A stretch of 27,559 nt of DNA from Myxococcales bacterium (lineage in GTDB: Bacteria; Myxococcota; Myxococcia; Myxococcales; Myxococcaceae): the NCBI GenBank assembly GCA_003153055.1, contig PMBV01000251.1, positions 1-27,559 of the forward strand, read 5' to 3'. Both the position numbers and the translations under genes were made by a program. Position 1 is the stretch's first letter, and each line of letters starts with the position of its first letter. The notes beneath the pieces are model-generated. The model had not been told where the DNA came from. It searched no databases and saw only the letters and a list, made by a program, of their open reading frames with translations. This document shows positions 16,500 to 24,154 of this stretch, piece after piece.

Positions 16500-16517
16500 A
16501 GTAACTAGTTAGTTACT
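16500..16517. promoter_or_regulatory. Palindromic TetR-type operator
   Basis: Perfect 7-bp inverted repeat AGTAACT-(AGTT)-AGTTACT, extendable to 9-bp arms with one mismatch, in an AT-rich island. It sits 15 bp upstream of the tetR ATG and just downstream of the -10 element, where bound repressor would block initiation. TAACTAGTTAGTTA-like sites are typical for this repressor family. Confidence 0.75.
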
Positions 16518-16528
16518 GAGATGCCCCT

Positions 16529-16556
16529 TTAATAGCCGAAGCCGGTGTCCTGTCAA
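16529..16556 (-). promoter_or_regulatory. Sigma70-like promoter of the efflux operon
   Basis: On the minus strand a perfect -35 box TTGACA (16556-16551) is followed after 16 bp by TATTAA (16534-16529), a 4/6 match to the -10 consensus. The expected start of transcription is near 16522, so the operator at 16500-16517 covers the first transcribed bases. Confidence 0.65.
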
Positions 16557-16578
16557 GGAGGGCTCCGGCGATGGCCCT

Positions 16579-18423
16579 TCAGCGGTAGCCGCGGGCCTGC
16601 AAGGTGAAGAGCTCGGCGTAGCGGCCGTGCTGAGCGAGCAACGCCTCGTGGCTGCCCAGCTCGAGGAGCTGCCCATGTTCGAGCACGGCGATGCGGTCAG
16701 CCATGCGCACCGTCGAGAACCGGTGCGAGATGATGATGGCGCCGCGGCCGGTGGTGAGCGTGTTGAAGCGCTCGAAGAGGGCGGCCTCGGCGGCGGCGTC
16801 GATGGCCGCGGTGGGCTCGTCGAGGATGAGGAGGTCAGCGCCTTCACCGTCGCGGCTCGACAGGCGCATGAAGCTGCGCGCCACGGCCAACTTCTGCCAC
16901 TGCCCGCCTGAGAGCTCGTGACCATGCTCGAACCAGGTGCCCAGCATCGTCTCGCGCCCGTCGGGGAGCGTCTCGAGGAGCTCGTGGGCCCCTCCGTCGG
17001 TGGCGGCTTGGTCGATGACCGCGGCGTGCTCCATGCGTGGCAGATCGCCCAGCCCGATGTTCTCCCCGGCGGTGAGCTGGTAGCGCACGAAGTCTTGAAA
17101 GACGGCGCCCAGGCGTGCTCGCAGCGCCGTCACGTCGAGCTCGCGGAGGTCGACTCCGCCGAAGCGGATGGTTCCCTCGGTCGGCTCGTAGAGGCGCAAG
17201 AGGAGCTTGATGAAGGTGGATTTGCCCGCGCCGTTCTCTCCCACCAGCGCCAGCTTCTCGCCCGGGGCGATGGACAGGGTGAGGTCGCGCAGGGCCCACT
17301 CTTCCCGGCCTGGGTAGCGAAAGGAGACATGGTCGAGCTCGATGGCGAAGCGGCCCTGGGGGAGCACCTTCGCCGGGGACACCGTCGGCGCCTCGTTGCG
17401 AGTGGCGAGCTCGAAGAAGCGTGAGAGGTTCGAGACGTACAGCGCGTCGTCATAGAGGCCCGCCAGCGACGAGAGGACGTCTTCGAGGGCGCCTTGGCCC
17501 TGGCGGAAGGCCGAGATGGAGAGCGTCAGGTCACCCACCGAGAGCTGGCCCAGGGCGGCCCGGTACCCGACCGCCGCGTAGCAGACGTAGAACGAGAGCG
17601 AGGAGAGGGCGGCGAAGAACGTGCCCAGTGCCAGCTGCCTTCGCGCGAGGTGCCGGTCCTCCCCGAGGAAACGGGAGAAGAGCGCCCGATGGCGTTCGAG
17701 GAAGAGCGGGCCCAGGCCGTAGAGCTTCACTTCCTTGACGTGGGTGTCACGGGTCAGCACCGATTCGAGGTAGCCGAGGCGCCGGCTGTCTTGGGCGCGG
17801 CCCGTGGAGAGCGCGAACGCTTCTCCCGAGAGCTTGGTCTCGATGAAGAACTCGGGAATGGCCGAGAGCAGCAACGGCACCACGCTCCACCAGGCCAGGC
17901 CCCAGAGCAGGGCGCCGAGGCTGGCGACGGTGATGAGGCTCCGCGCCAGCATGAGCGTCGCCAGGGCGAGGGAGTAGGGCCGGTGGGGGGCGTCGCGCTG
18001 GGCGTTCTGGAGGAGATCGTAGGTCCGGGCGTCCTCGAAGTGAGAGAGCTCGAGGGTCAGCGACTTCTCGAGGAGCCGGCCGCTGAGCAGATGGCCCATG
18101 GTGGCGCGAATGAGCTCCCGCAGGTAGGTTTGCAGTCGCCGCGAGCCGAGGAGGATGAGCGACAAGGCCAGCTCCATCGCCATGGCCTGCAGCGCCAGGC
18201 GGCGGTCGGCCTCGGTGCCGGTTTTCGCGGCCTTCACGACGCCGTCGATGATGCTGCGCCCGACCCAGGCCATGGCCGCGGGGAGCAGCGCCATCACCAA
18301 CGTCACCGCGCAGAGGGCGAGGGTGGCGCGGGCGTTGGCCTCCCAGAGCCACCGCAGCGACTGGGGAACCTGCTTGAGGAGCTGAGACGTCGGTGGTCGG
18401 ATCGCGAGGGTTGCCTCAGACAC
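16579..18423 (-). CDS. ABC exporter, fused permease and ATPase
   Basis: 614 residues starting at GTG 18423. Membrane domain ~30-330 with about six helices, then the ATPase domain: Walker A GENGAGKST (395-403), Q-loop glutamine 443, signature LSGGQ (504-508), Walker B LLILDE (531-536) with catalytic E536, and H-loop H567. All catalytic residues are intact, so it should work as a half-transporter that homodimerises. Substrate unknown; the fold matches multidrug/lipid or peptide exporters (MsbA/HlyB superfamily). It lies upstream of tetR on the same strand, but the intervening promoter and operator suggest it is a separate unit. Its ATPase domain is fused, so it is not an obvious partner for the two ABC-2 permeases. 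Confidence 0.92.
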   Translation of the reverse strand: MSEATLAIRPPTSQLLKQVPQSLRWLWEANARATLALCAVTLVMALLPAAMAWVGRSIIDGVVKAAKTGTEADRRLALQAMAMELALSLILLGSRRLQTYLRELIRATMGHLLSGRLLEKSLTLELSHFEDARTYDLLQNAQRDAPHRPYSLALATLMLARSLITVASLGALLWGLAWWSVVPLLLSAIPEFFIETKLSGEAFALSTGRAQDSRRLGYLESVLTRDTHVKEVKLYGLGPLFLERHRALFSRFLGEDRHLARRQLALGTFFAALSSLSFYVCYAAVGYRAALGQLSVGDLTLSISAFRQGQGALEDVLSSLAGLYDDALYVSNLSRFFELATRNEAPTVSPAKVLPQGRFAIELDHVSFRYPGREEWALRDLTLSIAPGEKLALVGENGAGKSTFIKLLLRLYEPTEGTIRFGGVDLRELDVTALRARLGAVFQDFVRYQLTAGENIGLGDLPRMEHAAVIDQAATDGGAHELLETLPDGRETMLGTWFEHGHELSGGQWQKLAVARSFMRLSSRDGEGADLLILDEPTAAIDAAAEAALFERFNTLTTGRGAIIISHRFSTVRMADRIAVLEHGQLLELGSHEALLAQHGRYAELFTLQARGYR

Positions 18424-18439
18424 CCGGGCACCCTACCTG

Positions 18440-19171
18440 TCAGGGGTGCGCTTGCTCAACCCACGCCCAGTGCCGGGCGCTCCAGCGGCCAAGGCTCTTG
18501 GATGAGAGAATTGGATTGAGGAAGCGCTCGACCAGCTCGGTGACGTCCTCCAGCGAGGTCCAGGCAATCGCGTGCATCTCGACGAGGCGAGCGTAGGGGA
18601 CCCTCCATTCTACGGGGGGTTTGGGCAACGAAAACGGAATCGCGTGCGTGGCGCGGTGCTCGAAGGTCCGGTGGATGGCGTCCGAGAGCAACTCGGAGGC
18701 GAGGGTGTCCGAGAGCCGAGCGAGCAGCGCCAGATCCGGGAGGTCCTTCACGCGAGTGTTGGGACGGAGGCGAGGCAGGGTCAACGCATGCAGCTTCTCT
18801 GCGATCTGGCTCGCCAGCGGGTAGACAGGAAAGGCGGGTGTTGGAACATCGGCGAAGGAGAGCCAGTCAACTCCCCAGACCTGGTCGATGGCCCCCACCA
18901 GCGGCTCGGGAGGCGCGAGATCAACCTCGAACGTCGAGAAGGGCCGGCCACCGAGGGCACACTCGGCGCGAAAACGATGGCCTCGAACCTGCTGGAGTGG
19001 CTTCGTCAAGGTGACGGTGAAGGTGAAGAAGTCGTCGAGCGGCATCCTGGCCGCCTCCGCCAGGACTCGACCGTGCGTCGCTCGGTCTCCCTCGACGTTC
19101 AGATCGAGATCCTTCGTGGCTCGAGCGCGGAGCCGCCAGCCGAGTCCGTGGCCCTGCGCCGGTCATCGGTG
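18440..19171 (-). pseudogene. AbiEii-like nucleotidyltransferase, N-terminus lost
   Basis: The minus-strand frame is open from ~19171 to the stop at 18440. It encodes RATKDLDLNVEGD, the signature of the AbiEii/AbiGii toxin family (DNA polymerase-beta-like nucleotidyltransferase), then VDWLSFADVPTPAFPVYPLASQIAEKLHAL and KDLPDLALLARL, both typical of the family's middle part. What should precede it (a start codon, ~50 residues and an intact GG-x-ALxLRLG motif) is missing. Upstream reads only GLGWRLRA after an in-frame stop. The first ATG, at 19045, lies after the catalytic DLDLN, so a product from it would lack the active site. It abuts the REase/STAND gene, which reads into it in another frame. 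No AbiEi-type antitoxin is visible. Likely an inactive remnant. Confidence 0.75.
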
Positions 19172-20918
19172 GATGGCTGGCGAAGAGGTCGGACAGCAGG
19201 TGCGTCTCGTCGTCGAGCGGCCGGACAGCGAGCTCCTCGGCGAGCTCCTCGACCGCTCCAGAGAAGGCCGACTCGTCCCGAGCGGCGCGCGCGAGCACCA
19301 CTCCGAGCTCGTGAAGCCAATCGCGGTATTGAGCGTGGAGCTTCTGGGCGATGCAGAGCGCCTCTCGTGGGCTCGCGTCTGCCAGGTGCCGCAGCACGCG
19401 GCAGAGCTGCGCGAGGCTGAGCCCCTTGGCGAGGAGTCGCGGGTCAGCGGCGAGGCGGACGAGCACCGCCGTCGCGTCCGGGGAGCCCCGTTCGAGGCGA
19501 TCGAGGCATCGCTCGAGAAGCTCCGGGTCGGCCTGCGCGTCGCACAGGGCCTCGAAGCGCGCGCCGACGAAGTCCTGACCCCAGAAGCCGAGGGCGAGCT
19601 GCTCGGCGAGTATTCGCGGGGTGACGTAGACGAGCTGGTTGGTCTTTCCGAGCAGCCTGCGCACCTGGAGTCGCTCGATGGCGCGCTGGAGCTGCTTCTC
19701 GGTGGTGCCCGTCGCCTCGGCCAACACCATCAGGTCGGTCGAACCCGGCGAGACATCGACCCAGGTGGGGAGCGCCAACGCTCGGATGGCCTCAAGCTCC
19801 GCCTCGGCCCCCAGGAGCCGCTCGGTAAGCTGGCGGATCTCCCGCCGGTCGAACCGCGGGAGCACACGGGAGTCTTCCTTGGAGGCGCGCGACGCTGCGT
19901 CGACGAGGAGGGCGAAGTACCCTGGGAAGCCTCCGCTGTGAGCCACGAGCTCCATGCACGCCGCTGCGTCGAGTCCCTCCACGCTCCGCCCGAGCCGGTG
20001 CATCGCGTCCGTGGAGAGCGGGCCGAGGCGAAGCTCGCTCTCAGCCGGAAGGCCAGCCGGATCCTCTTCGCTGCCGATGGTAATGAGCGCGATCCCGCTC
20101 CGGTGCAGTGACCGCAGGCGAAGGTCCTGGGCTTCGCTGCACCTGTCGATGACGAGCACACCCCGAACAGGGGTGTCACTGGCGACGAGGTTCTCCGCGT
20201 CCTCGACGTACTCTGAAAGGTACGTCACCTCCGCCGCTCTCGACCGAAGTGCCTCCAGCACGAAGCGCGTCTTTCCCACGCCAGCGGCACCGGTCACTCG
20301 AAGCCTGGCTCCCGCGGTGAGGCTCGAGGCCTGCGCCAGCGCGGCGACTCGGGCCTTGTCGGGGGTCCATGGCATGGGCCGACCGAGCCCCGCCTCCCAC
20401 TGGGTGAAGGACCTCAGATGCCTCGCCGTCTTCGACAGCGCAGGGACGTCCGCGAGCAGGCTCGGATACCTGACAAGCCAGCGCCCCAGCTGCTCCAACC
20501 CCACGATGCTGCAGTTCACGCTCCGGCCGACAACTCTCCTGAGGGTCTTCGAGAGCTCGGTCTGCCGCTCGGCCCGGACGTGTTGCGCGACCACCAGCGT
20601 GTAACCTGCCCCATCGCGAAGGAGCTTGCGGACGCGGGTCTGCGCTTTGGTCCGGAGCTGCCGCTCGAGCTTCGCGAGGTCGAGGGTGAGCTTTGCCTGG
20701 AACACCCTTCGCCCAGGGATGAGCTCGGTGGGGGTGGCGGGCTCGACCGACACGAGCGCGTCGACGCCGCCGTCTCCCTGTTTGCTGCGTTGGAAGGACA
20801 CGCCGTCGATGCCTGGAGGAACGCCTGCTTCGTGCCCTTCGAGCTCGACGAGTCGCTGCATAAGCGCCTCAAACAACTGAGGGTCGACGCGCCGCAGCGA
20901 GGTGAGGTCGAGGTCCAT
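18921..20918 (-). CDS. REase-like/STAND-NTPase protein, 3' end altered
   Basis: 665 residues. N-terminal ~1-150 looks like an Mrr-type PD-(D/E)xK nuclease fold: E17 in FEALMQRLVELEG, D53 in GDGGVDALV, and F-Q-A-K at 73-76 as the (Q/E)xK element. A P-loop NTPase follows: Walker A GAAGVGKT (210-217), Walker B GVLVIDRC (253-260, D258), and a GGFPG element near 329-333 like the GxP of STAND ATPases. Winged-helix and helical-repeat-like regions come next. From about residue 585 the sequence is nonsense in protein terms (Arg/Ser/Gly-rich), because it is the AbiEii coding region read in the wrong frame. The natural C-terminus is therefore probably lost. The family layout suggests an anti-phage sensor-nuclease, which is inference. 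ATG at 20918; the ribosome site is poor. Confidence 0.7.
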   Translation of the reverse strand: MDLDLTSLRRVDPQLFEALMQRLVELEGHEAGVPPGIDGVSFQRSKQGDGGVDALVSVEPATPTELIPGRRVFQAKLTLDLAKLERQLRTKAQTRVRKLLRDGAGYTLVVAQHVRAERQTELSKTLRRVVGRSVNCSIVGLEQLGRWLVRYPSLLADVPALSKTARHLRSFTQWEAGLGRPMPWTPDKARVAALAQASSLTAGARLRVTGAAGVGKTRFVLEALRSRAAEVTYLSEYVEDAENLVASDTPVRGVLVIDRCSEAQDLRLRSLHRSGIALITIGSEEDPAGLPAESELRLGPLSTDAMHRLGRSVEGLDAAACMELVAHSGGFPGYFALLVDAASRASKEDSRVLPRFDRREIRQLTERLLGAEAELEAIRALALPTWVDVSPGSTDLMVLAEATGTTEKQLQRAIERLQVRRLLGKTNQLVYVTPRILAEQLALGFWGQDFVGARFEALCDAQADPELLERCLDRLERGSPDATAVLVRLAADPRLLAKGLSLAQLCRVLRHLADASPREALCIAQKLHAQYRDWLHELGVVLARAARDESAFSGAVEELAEELAVRPLDDETHLLSDLFASHPPMTGAGPRTRLAAPRSSHEGSRSERRGRPSDARSSPGGGGQDAARRLLHLHRHLDEATPAGSRPSFSRRVCPRWPALLDVRG

Positions 20919-20922
20919 ACCG

Positions 20923-20945
20923 AAAGTAAACCTAAAGTTTACCTT
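20923..20945. promoter_or_regulatory. Inverted repeat at the REase/STAND start
   Basis: AAAGTAAAC-(CTAAA)-GTTTACCTT: 9-bp arms with one mismatch and a perfect GTAAAC/GTTTAC core. It is an AT-rich island 4 bp upstream of the ATG at 20918, where a ribosome binding site would be. It may be an operator or an mRNA hairpin that limits expression. Confidence 0.55.
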
Positions 20946-20990
20946 CGTGTCGATGGGTGGCCCGGAGCGGCTTCCTCCGCGAGGCCGTCG

Positions 20991-22508
20991 TCAGCCGCGA
21001 CTGAGCGCCCGCCCCACGTGGAGCCCCAGGGCGTAGATGGAGAGCTGAGGGGGCACGCCGATGGAGGTCGGGAACAGAGACCCATCGGCGATCCACAGGT
21101 TCTCGATGTCGTGGTGCCGGCCGTCGCTGCCGACCTGGGACACGGTGGGGTCGTCACCCATCGGCACGGTGGACATGGGGTGCACTGCGACGAGGTCGAT
21201 GGCTCCCTTTTCGATGGGCATGGTCTTGAGCGCCTCGAGGTCGTCGCCGGGCAGGAGTACCAGCGGCGAGCGCGTGGGGATGAGCACCCGGCGAGCGCCG
21301 GCAGCGAAGAGGAGCGTGGCGCAGGCCCACAGTCCCAGCGAGAGCTCGGCGCGGTCGGCGTCGTTGGGCCAGTAGTCGAGCCTGACGCCGAGGTCGTCGT
21401 CGGCCTTCACCCGGCCTTTGGTTCGATCGTGGATCATCGCAGTGAAGACGCCGAGGTGCGGGTAGCGCTCCATGAACGCGCGATGAGCGGCGCCGTGGCC
21501 CGGCACCATGGTCGCGGTGCCGATGGGGTGGGCAAACGCGGGGAGTACCCAGGTCCGGTGGCGCCCCTGCTCCTCCAACTCGAGGAGCTCGGTGCACTCG
21601 TACGTCTGGGGAATCCCCTCCCAGGCCCGCACCTCATCGGGGAAGTCGCCCGCCGCGATGACTGCCGGGTGCACGTGCAGCGAGCGGCCGGTCTGGTTCC
21701 GGTAGTCGGGGAGCCGCGAGCGAATGAGGAGCGCGGCGGTGCCCGTGGCCGACGCTGCGACGCACACGCGCTTGGCGTCGATGAGGATCGACCCGAGCGG
21801 CGCCCGGGTTCTCGGGTCGATGGCCACCGCCTCGATGCCTCGAGCGGCACCTCCGGTCTGAATGATGCGCGCCGCCACGCAGTTGGTGACCAGCTCGGCC
21901 CCCGCTGCCATGGCCCTGGGAAGCAGCACCTTGAAGGCGTTGTTCTTGGCGTTGTACCGGCAGCCCACCTCGCAATAGCCCGAGCCCACGCAGCCGGTGC
22001 GGTTGTGCGACAGACCGCCGCCCTTCCAGCCGAGCTTCGCGACGGCGTCCTCCAGCAATCGGTTGTGACGATTCCAGCTCTCTCGCGGCACCGGGGTGAC
22101 CCCGAGGAGCTGCTCGACCTCGTCGTACAGCGCGTCCCAGGTCGCGGGCGGGAGGTGCGTGAGCCCGAAGTCGCGGGTCCATTGCTGGCGGATTGCGAGG
22201 GGAATGCGCTTGCAGAGGTTCAAGTTGTGCAGCGTAGAGCCGCCGACGCCGCGACCCTGGTGCACCTTCACCGCGTGGTCGACAGTGGTCTGGCTGCCTG
22301 ATTGCTGGAACAGCCGGGGAAACATCTCCTCCTCGCGCTGAGACATGTCGGCCGGCGTGAGGTACTCGCCACCCTCGATGATGAGCGTCTTGACTCCAGC
22401 CTCGGCGGCGGCCATCGCGGCGGCCAGGCCTCCGGCTCCGGCGCCCACCACCACCAGGTCGGTCGACAGCCCGAGGGGAAAGGAGAAGGTGCTGGCGTCG
22501 TAGATCAT
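20991..22508 (-). CDS. GMC-family FAD oxidoreductase
   Basis: 505 residues. FAD-binding: GAGAGG (22-27) after a beta strand, with E45 at the end of the second strand. GRGVGGSTLHN matches the GMC signature region. The cysteine cluster GCVGSGYCEVGCRYNAKN is typical of the bacterial GMC group that includes gluconate-dehydrogenase-type large subunits. The C-terminus has the usual HPMST and IADGS-LFP elements. Where most GMC enzymes have GVNP with the second catalytic residue (N or H), this one reads GVPPQ, so that position seems to be proline. The ATG at 22508 overlaps the stop of the fusion gene (ATGA), and AAGGA lies 9-10 nt upstream. The enzyme probably oxidises an alcohol, with the gluconate-dehydrogenase-like domain of the upstream gene as partner. 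Confidence 0.9.
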   Translation of the reverse strand: MIYDASTFSFPLGLSTDLVVVGAGAGGLAAAMAAAEAGVKTLIIEGGEYLTPADMSQREEEMFPRLFQQSGSQTTVDHAVKVHQGRGVGGSTLHNLNLCKRIPLAIRQQWTRDFGLTHLPPATWDALYDEVEQLLGVTPVPRESWNRHNRLLEDAVAKLGWKGGGLSHNRTGCVGSGYCEVGCRYNAKNNAFKVLLPRAMAAGAELVTNCVAARIIQTGGAARGIEAVAIDPRTRAPLGSILIDAKRVCVAASATGTAALLIRSRLPDYRNQTGRSLHVHPAVIAAGDFPDEVRAWEGIPQTYECTELLELEEQGRHRTWVLPAFAHPIGTATMVPGHGAAHRAFMERYPHLGVFTAMIHDRTKGRVKADDDLGVRLDYWPNDADRAELSLGLWACATLLFAAGARRVLIPTRSPLVLLPGDDLEALKTMPIEKGAIDLVAVHPMSTVPMGDDPTVSQVGSDGRHHDIENLWIADGSLFPTSIGVPPQLSIYALGLHVGRALSRG

Positions 22509-24109
22509 GGCGCACGTTCCTTGGCTCCAAAGGGGAGGGCACCGGGCGGGGCTCGGAACTCGCCCGACGGTCGAGCCGGAGCCTGGAGCGTCTGAGGGCC
22601 CGAGTACCCGAGGTCGGCCCAGGTTCGAGGGTCTTGGTAGGTGCCCATGAGGACCAGGTCTCTGAGCCCGCGGACGGCCTGAGCGAGGAGTCCTCCCCGA
22701 GCGGCGAGCGACACGAGGAAGGCCTCGCGCGCCTCGACGCCGAGTTTGGTGAAGCGCGAGAGCCGCAGGCCCAGCCCGGTGCCGTGCTCGACGAGAGCCA
22801 GCAACTGGTGAATCTCGCCCTTCAGCTTCGCGCCCATGGGAATGAGGAAGCGATCGACGTTGACCGCGACGGTGAGCCCGTCTGGTGGCCGGACGCCGGA
22901 GAGGAGCTCGGCCGCCGAGGCAATGACCAACGCCTCCCACGGGGCGAGGACCTCACCGGCCCAGCCGATTCTCTCGTAGCCGGTGACCCGTAGCCAGGCC
23001 GCTGCTCCGACCGCTGCCAGCCCGCCGACGACGAGGGCGCGCCGGTCGGGTCGGGCCGTGGAGCGATCGAGGTACCGGCTGAGGCGCGGTGGCAGCTTCT
23101 GGCGCCAGTGGAGGTCGTGCGGGAGTGGCCCTCGGTGCACCGTGCTCCAGAAGAGGACCCGCTTGGGGACCTGGCGCGACGCGGCGTCGGTGACCAGCGC
23201 GGCGAAGGCCTTGCCCGTGTACACCGGCTCGATGGGAATGCCCTCGGCCCTCAGGAGCTCCACGGCGGCGAGCGACTGCGCGGTGGCGACTCCGTAGCCT
23301 GGGCCGAGCTGGTGGTGGAGCACGCGCACCGGCACGGCCTGATGGTGGCTGGCGTCGACGCCGTGGCGCCGCAGCCAGTCGGCCGCCTCCTCGATGAGCC
23401 GGTGAACCCGCCTGCGCGTCGAGAGCACCCGCTCGACGGTGGCCACCGCGCGGACCTCGGTCTTCACCTGGGCGAGGCCGAGGCCCAGCGCCAGGCCCGC
23501 GACGGTGCCTCCAGTGCCGAGGGCGCAGTACACCACATCGGGAGTCTCGAGCACGCCCGCGCGAATCTGCTCGGCCAGCTCGAAGCCGGCCCGCGCGACG
23601 CCCGCGACGGCCGCTGGCAGCGTGGCCCCGGGAGGGATGGAGGGGAGACCATCGGTGTGGGTGGAGAGCAGCAGCGACGGCCGGCGAAGAGCGAGCTCGA
23701 TGCGCGAGCCGTAGTCGATGAGGGTGGTGGGCCCAGAAGCGACGAAGGCGAGGTTCTCGAGGACGCCAGGAGAGACCGGCTCGAAGAAGACGTGGGCGTC
23801 GAGCGTGCGCCCGAGTACGCGCGCGGCGGCGGTGCAGGCAGCCAGGTGGCCGCTGCCGATGGCGCCGACCGAGGCGAGGTGGGGCGCGTCGTGGTACGGC
23901 GAGGTCGCCAGGAGCACGTCGAGCTTGCGGACCTTGGTGCCTCCGTGGAGCCCGTCGAGGAGATCATCTCGCTTCACGTCGAGGGAGCCGAGGCCCAGGT
24001 GGCGCGCGAGCCCCTCGAGGTGCGTGACCGGTGAGGGACGCTGCGCCCAGCCCAGCGATGGCAGGTTTCGGAGAGCGTCGTCGACGGGCATGGCGAAGAC
24101 GTAGCGCAC
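22505..24109 (-). CDS. PLP desulfhydrase/deaminase fused to GMC small-subunit-like domain
   Basis: 534 residues in one frame. Residues ~1-345 are a fold-type II PLP enzyme of the D-cysteine desulfhydrase/ACC deaminase group: KRDDLLDGLHGGTKVRKL with the expected PLP lysine K59, phosphate loop GTGGT (198-202), EPVYTGKAF (294-302) and LFWSTVHRG. Residues ~355-534 look like gluconate 2-dehydrogenase subunit 3: a Tat-signal-like stretch DRRALVVGGLAAVGAAAWL (355-373), then EALVIASAAELL, and the end motif GTYQDPRTWADLGYSG. That domain normally is a separate periplasmic subunit of a GMC dehydrogenase. The GTG at 24109 is the longest start; the ATG at 24091 is possible. It overlaps the GMC gene by 4 bp. 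Reaction unknown. Confidence 0.85.
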   Translation of the reverse strand: MRYVFAMPVDDALRNLPSLGWAQRPSPVTHLEGLARHLGLGSLDVKRDDLLDGLHGGTKVRKLDVLLATSPYHDAPHLASVGAIGSGHLAACTAAARVLGRTLDAHVFFEPVSPGVLENLAFVASGPTTLIDYGSRIELALRRPSLLLSTHTDGLPSIPPGATLPAAVAGVARAGFELAEQIRAGVLETPDVVYCALGTGGTVAGLALGLGLAQVKTEVRAVATVERVLSTRRRVHRLIEEAADWLRRHGVDASHHQAVPVRVLHHQLGPGYGVATAQSLAAVELLRAEGIPIEPVYTGKAFAALVTDAASRQVPKRVLFWSTVHRGPLPHDLHWRQKLPPRLSRYLDRSTARPDRRALVVGGLAAVGAAAWLRVTGYERIGWAGEVLAPWEALVIASAAELLSGVRPPDGLTVAVNVDRFLIPMGAKLKGEIHQLLALVEHGTGLGLRLSRFTKLGVEAREAFLVSLAARGGLLAQAVRGLRDLVLMGTYQDPRTWADLGYSGPQTLQAPARPSGEFRAPPGALPFGAKERAP

Positions 24110-24154
24110 CCCGGCGCGCGAGGCACTCGAAGCATTGAGGGCTCGGTCTGGCGA

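Noticed and set aside
19166..19190. HtpX/M48-like motif (LFASHPP) at the end of the STAND gene
   Set aside because: No HExxH zinc motif or membrane helices are present; a seven-residue resemblance beside a junction is likely chance.
20418..22301. Long plus-strand frame of 627 codons
   Set aside because: It runs antisense across the STAND and GMC genes and contains no protein-family motif.
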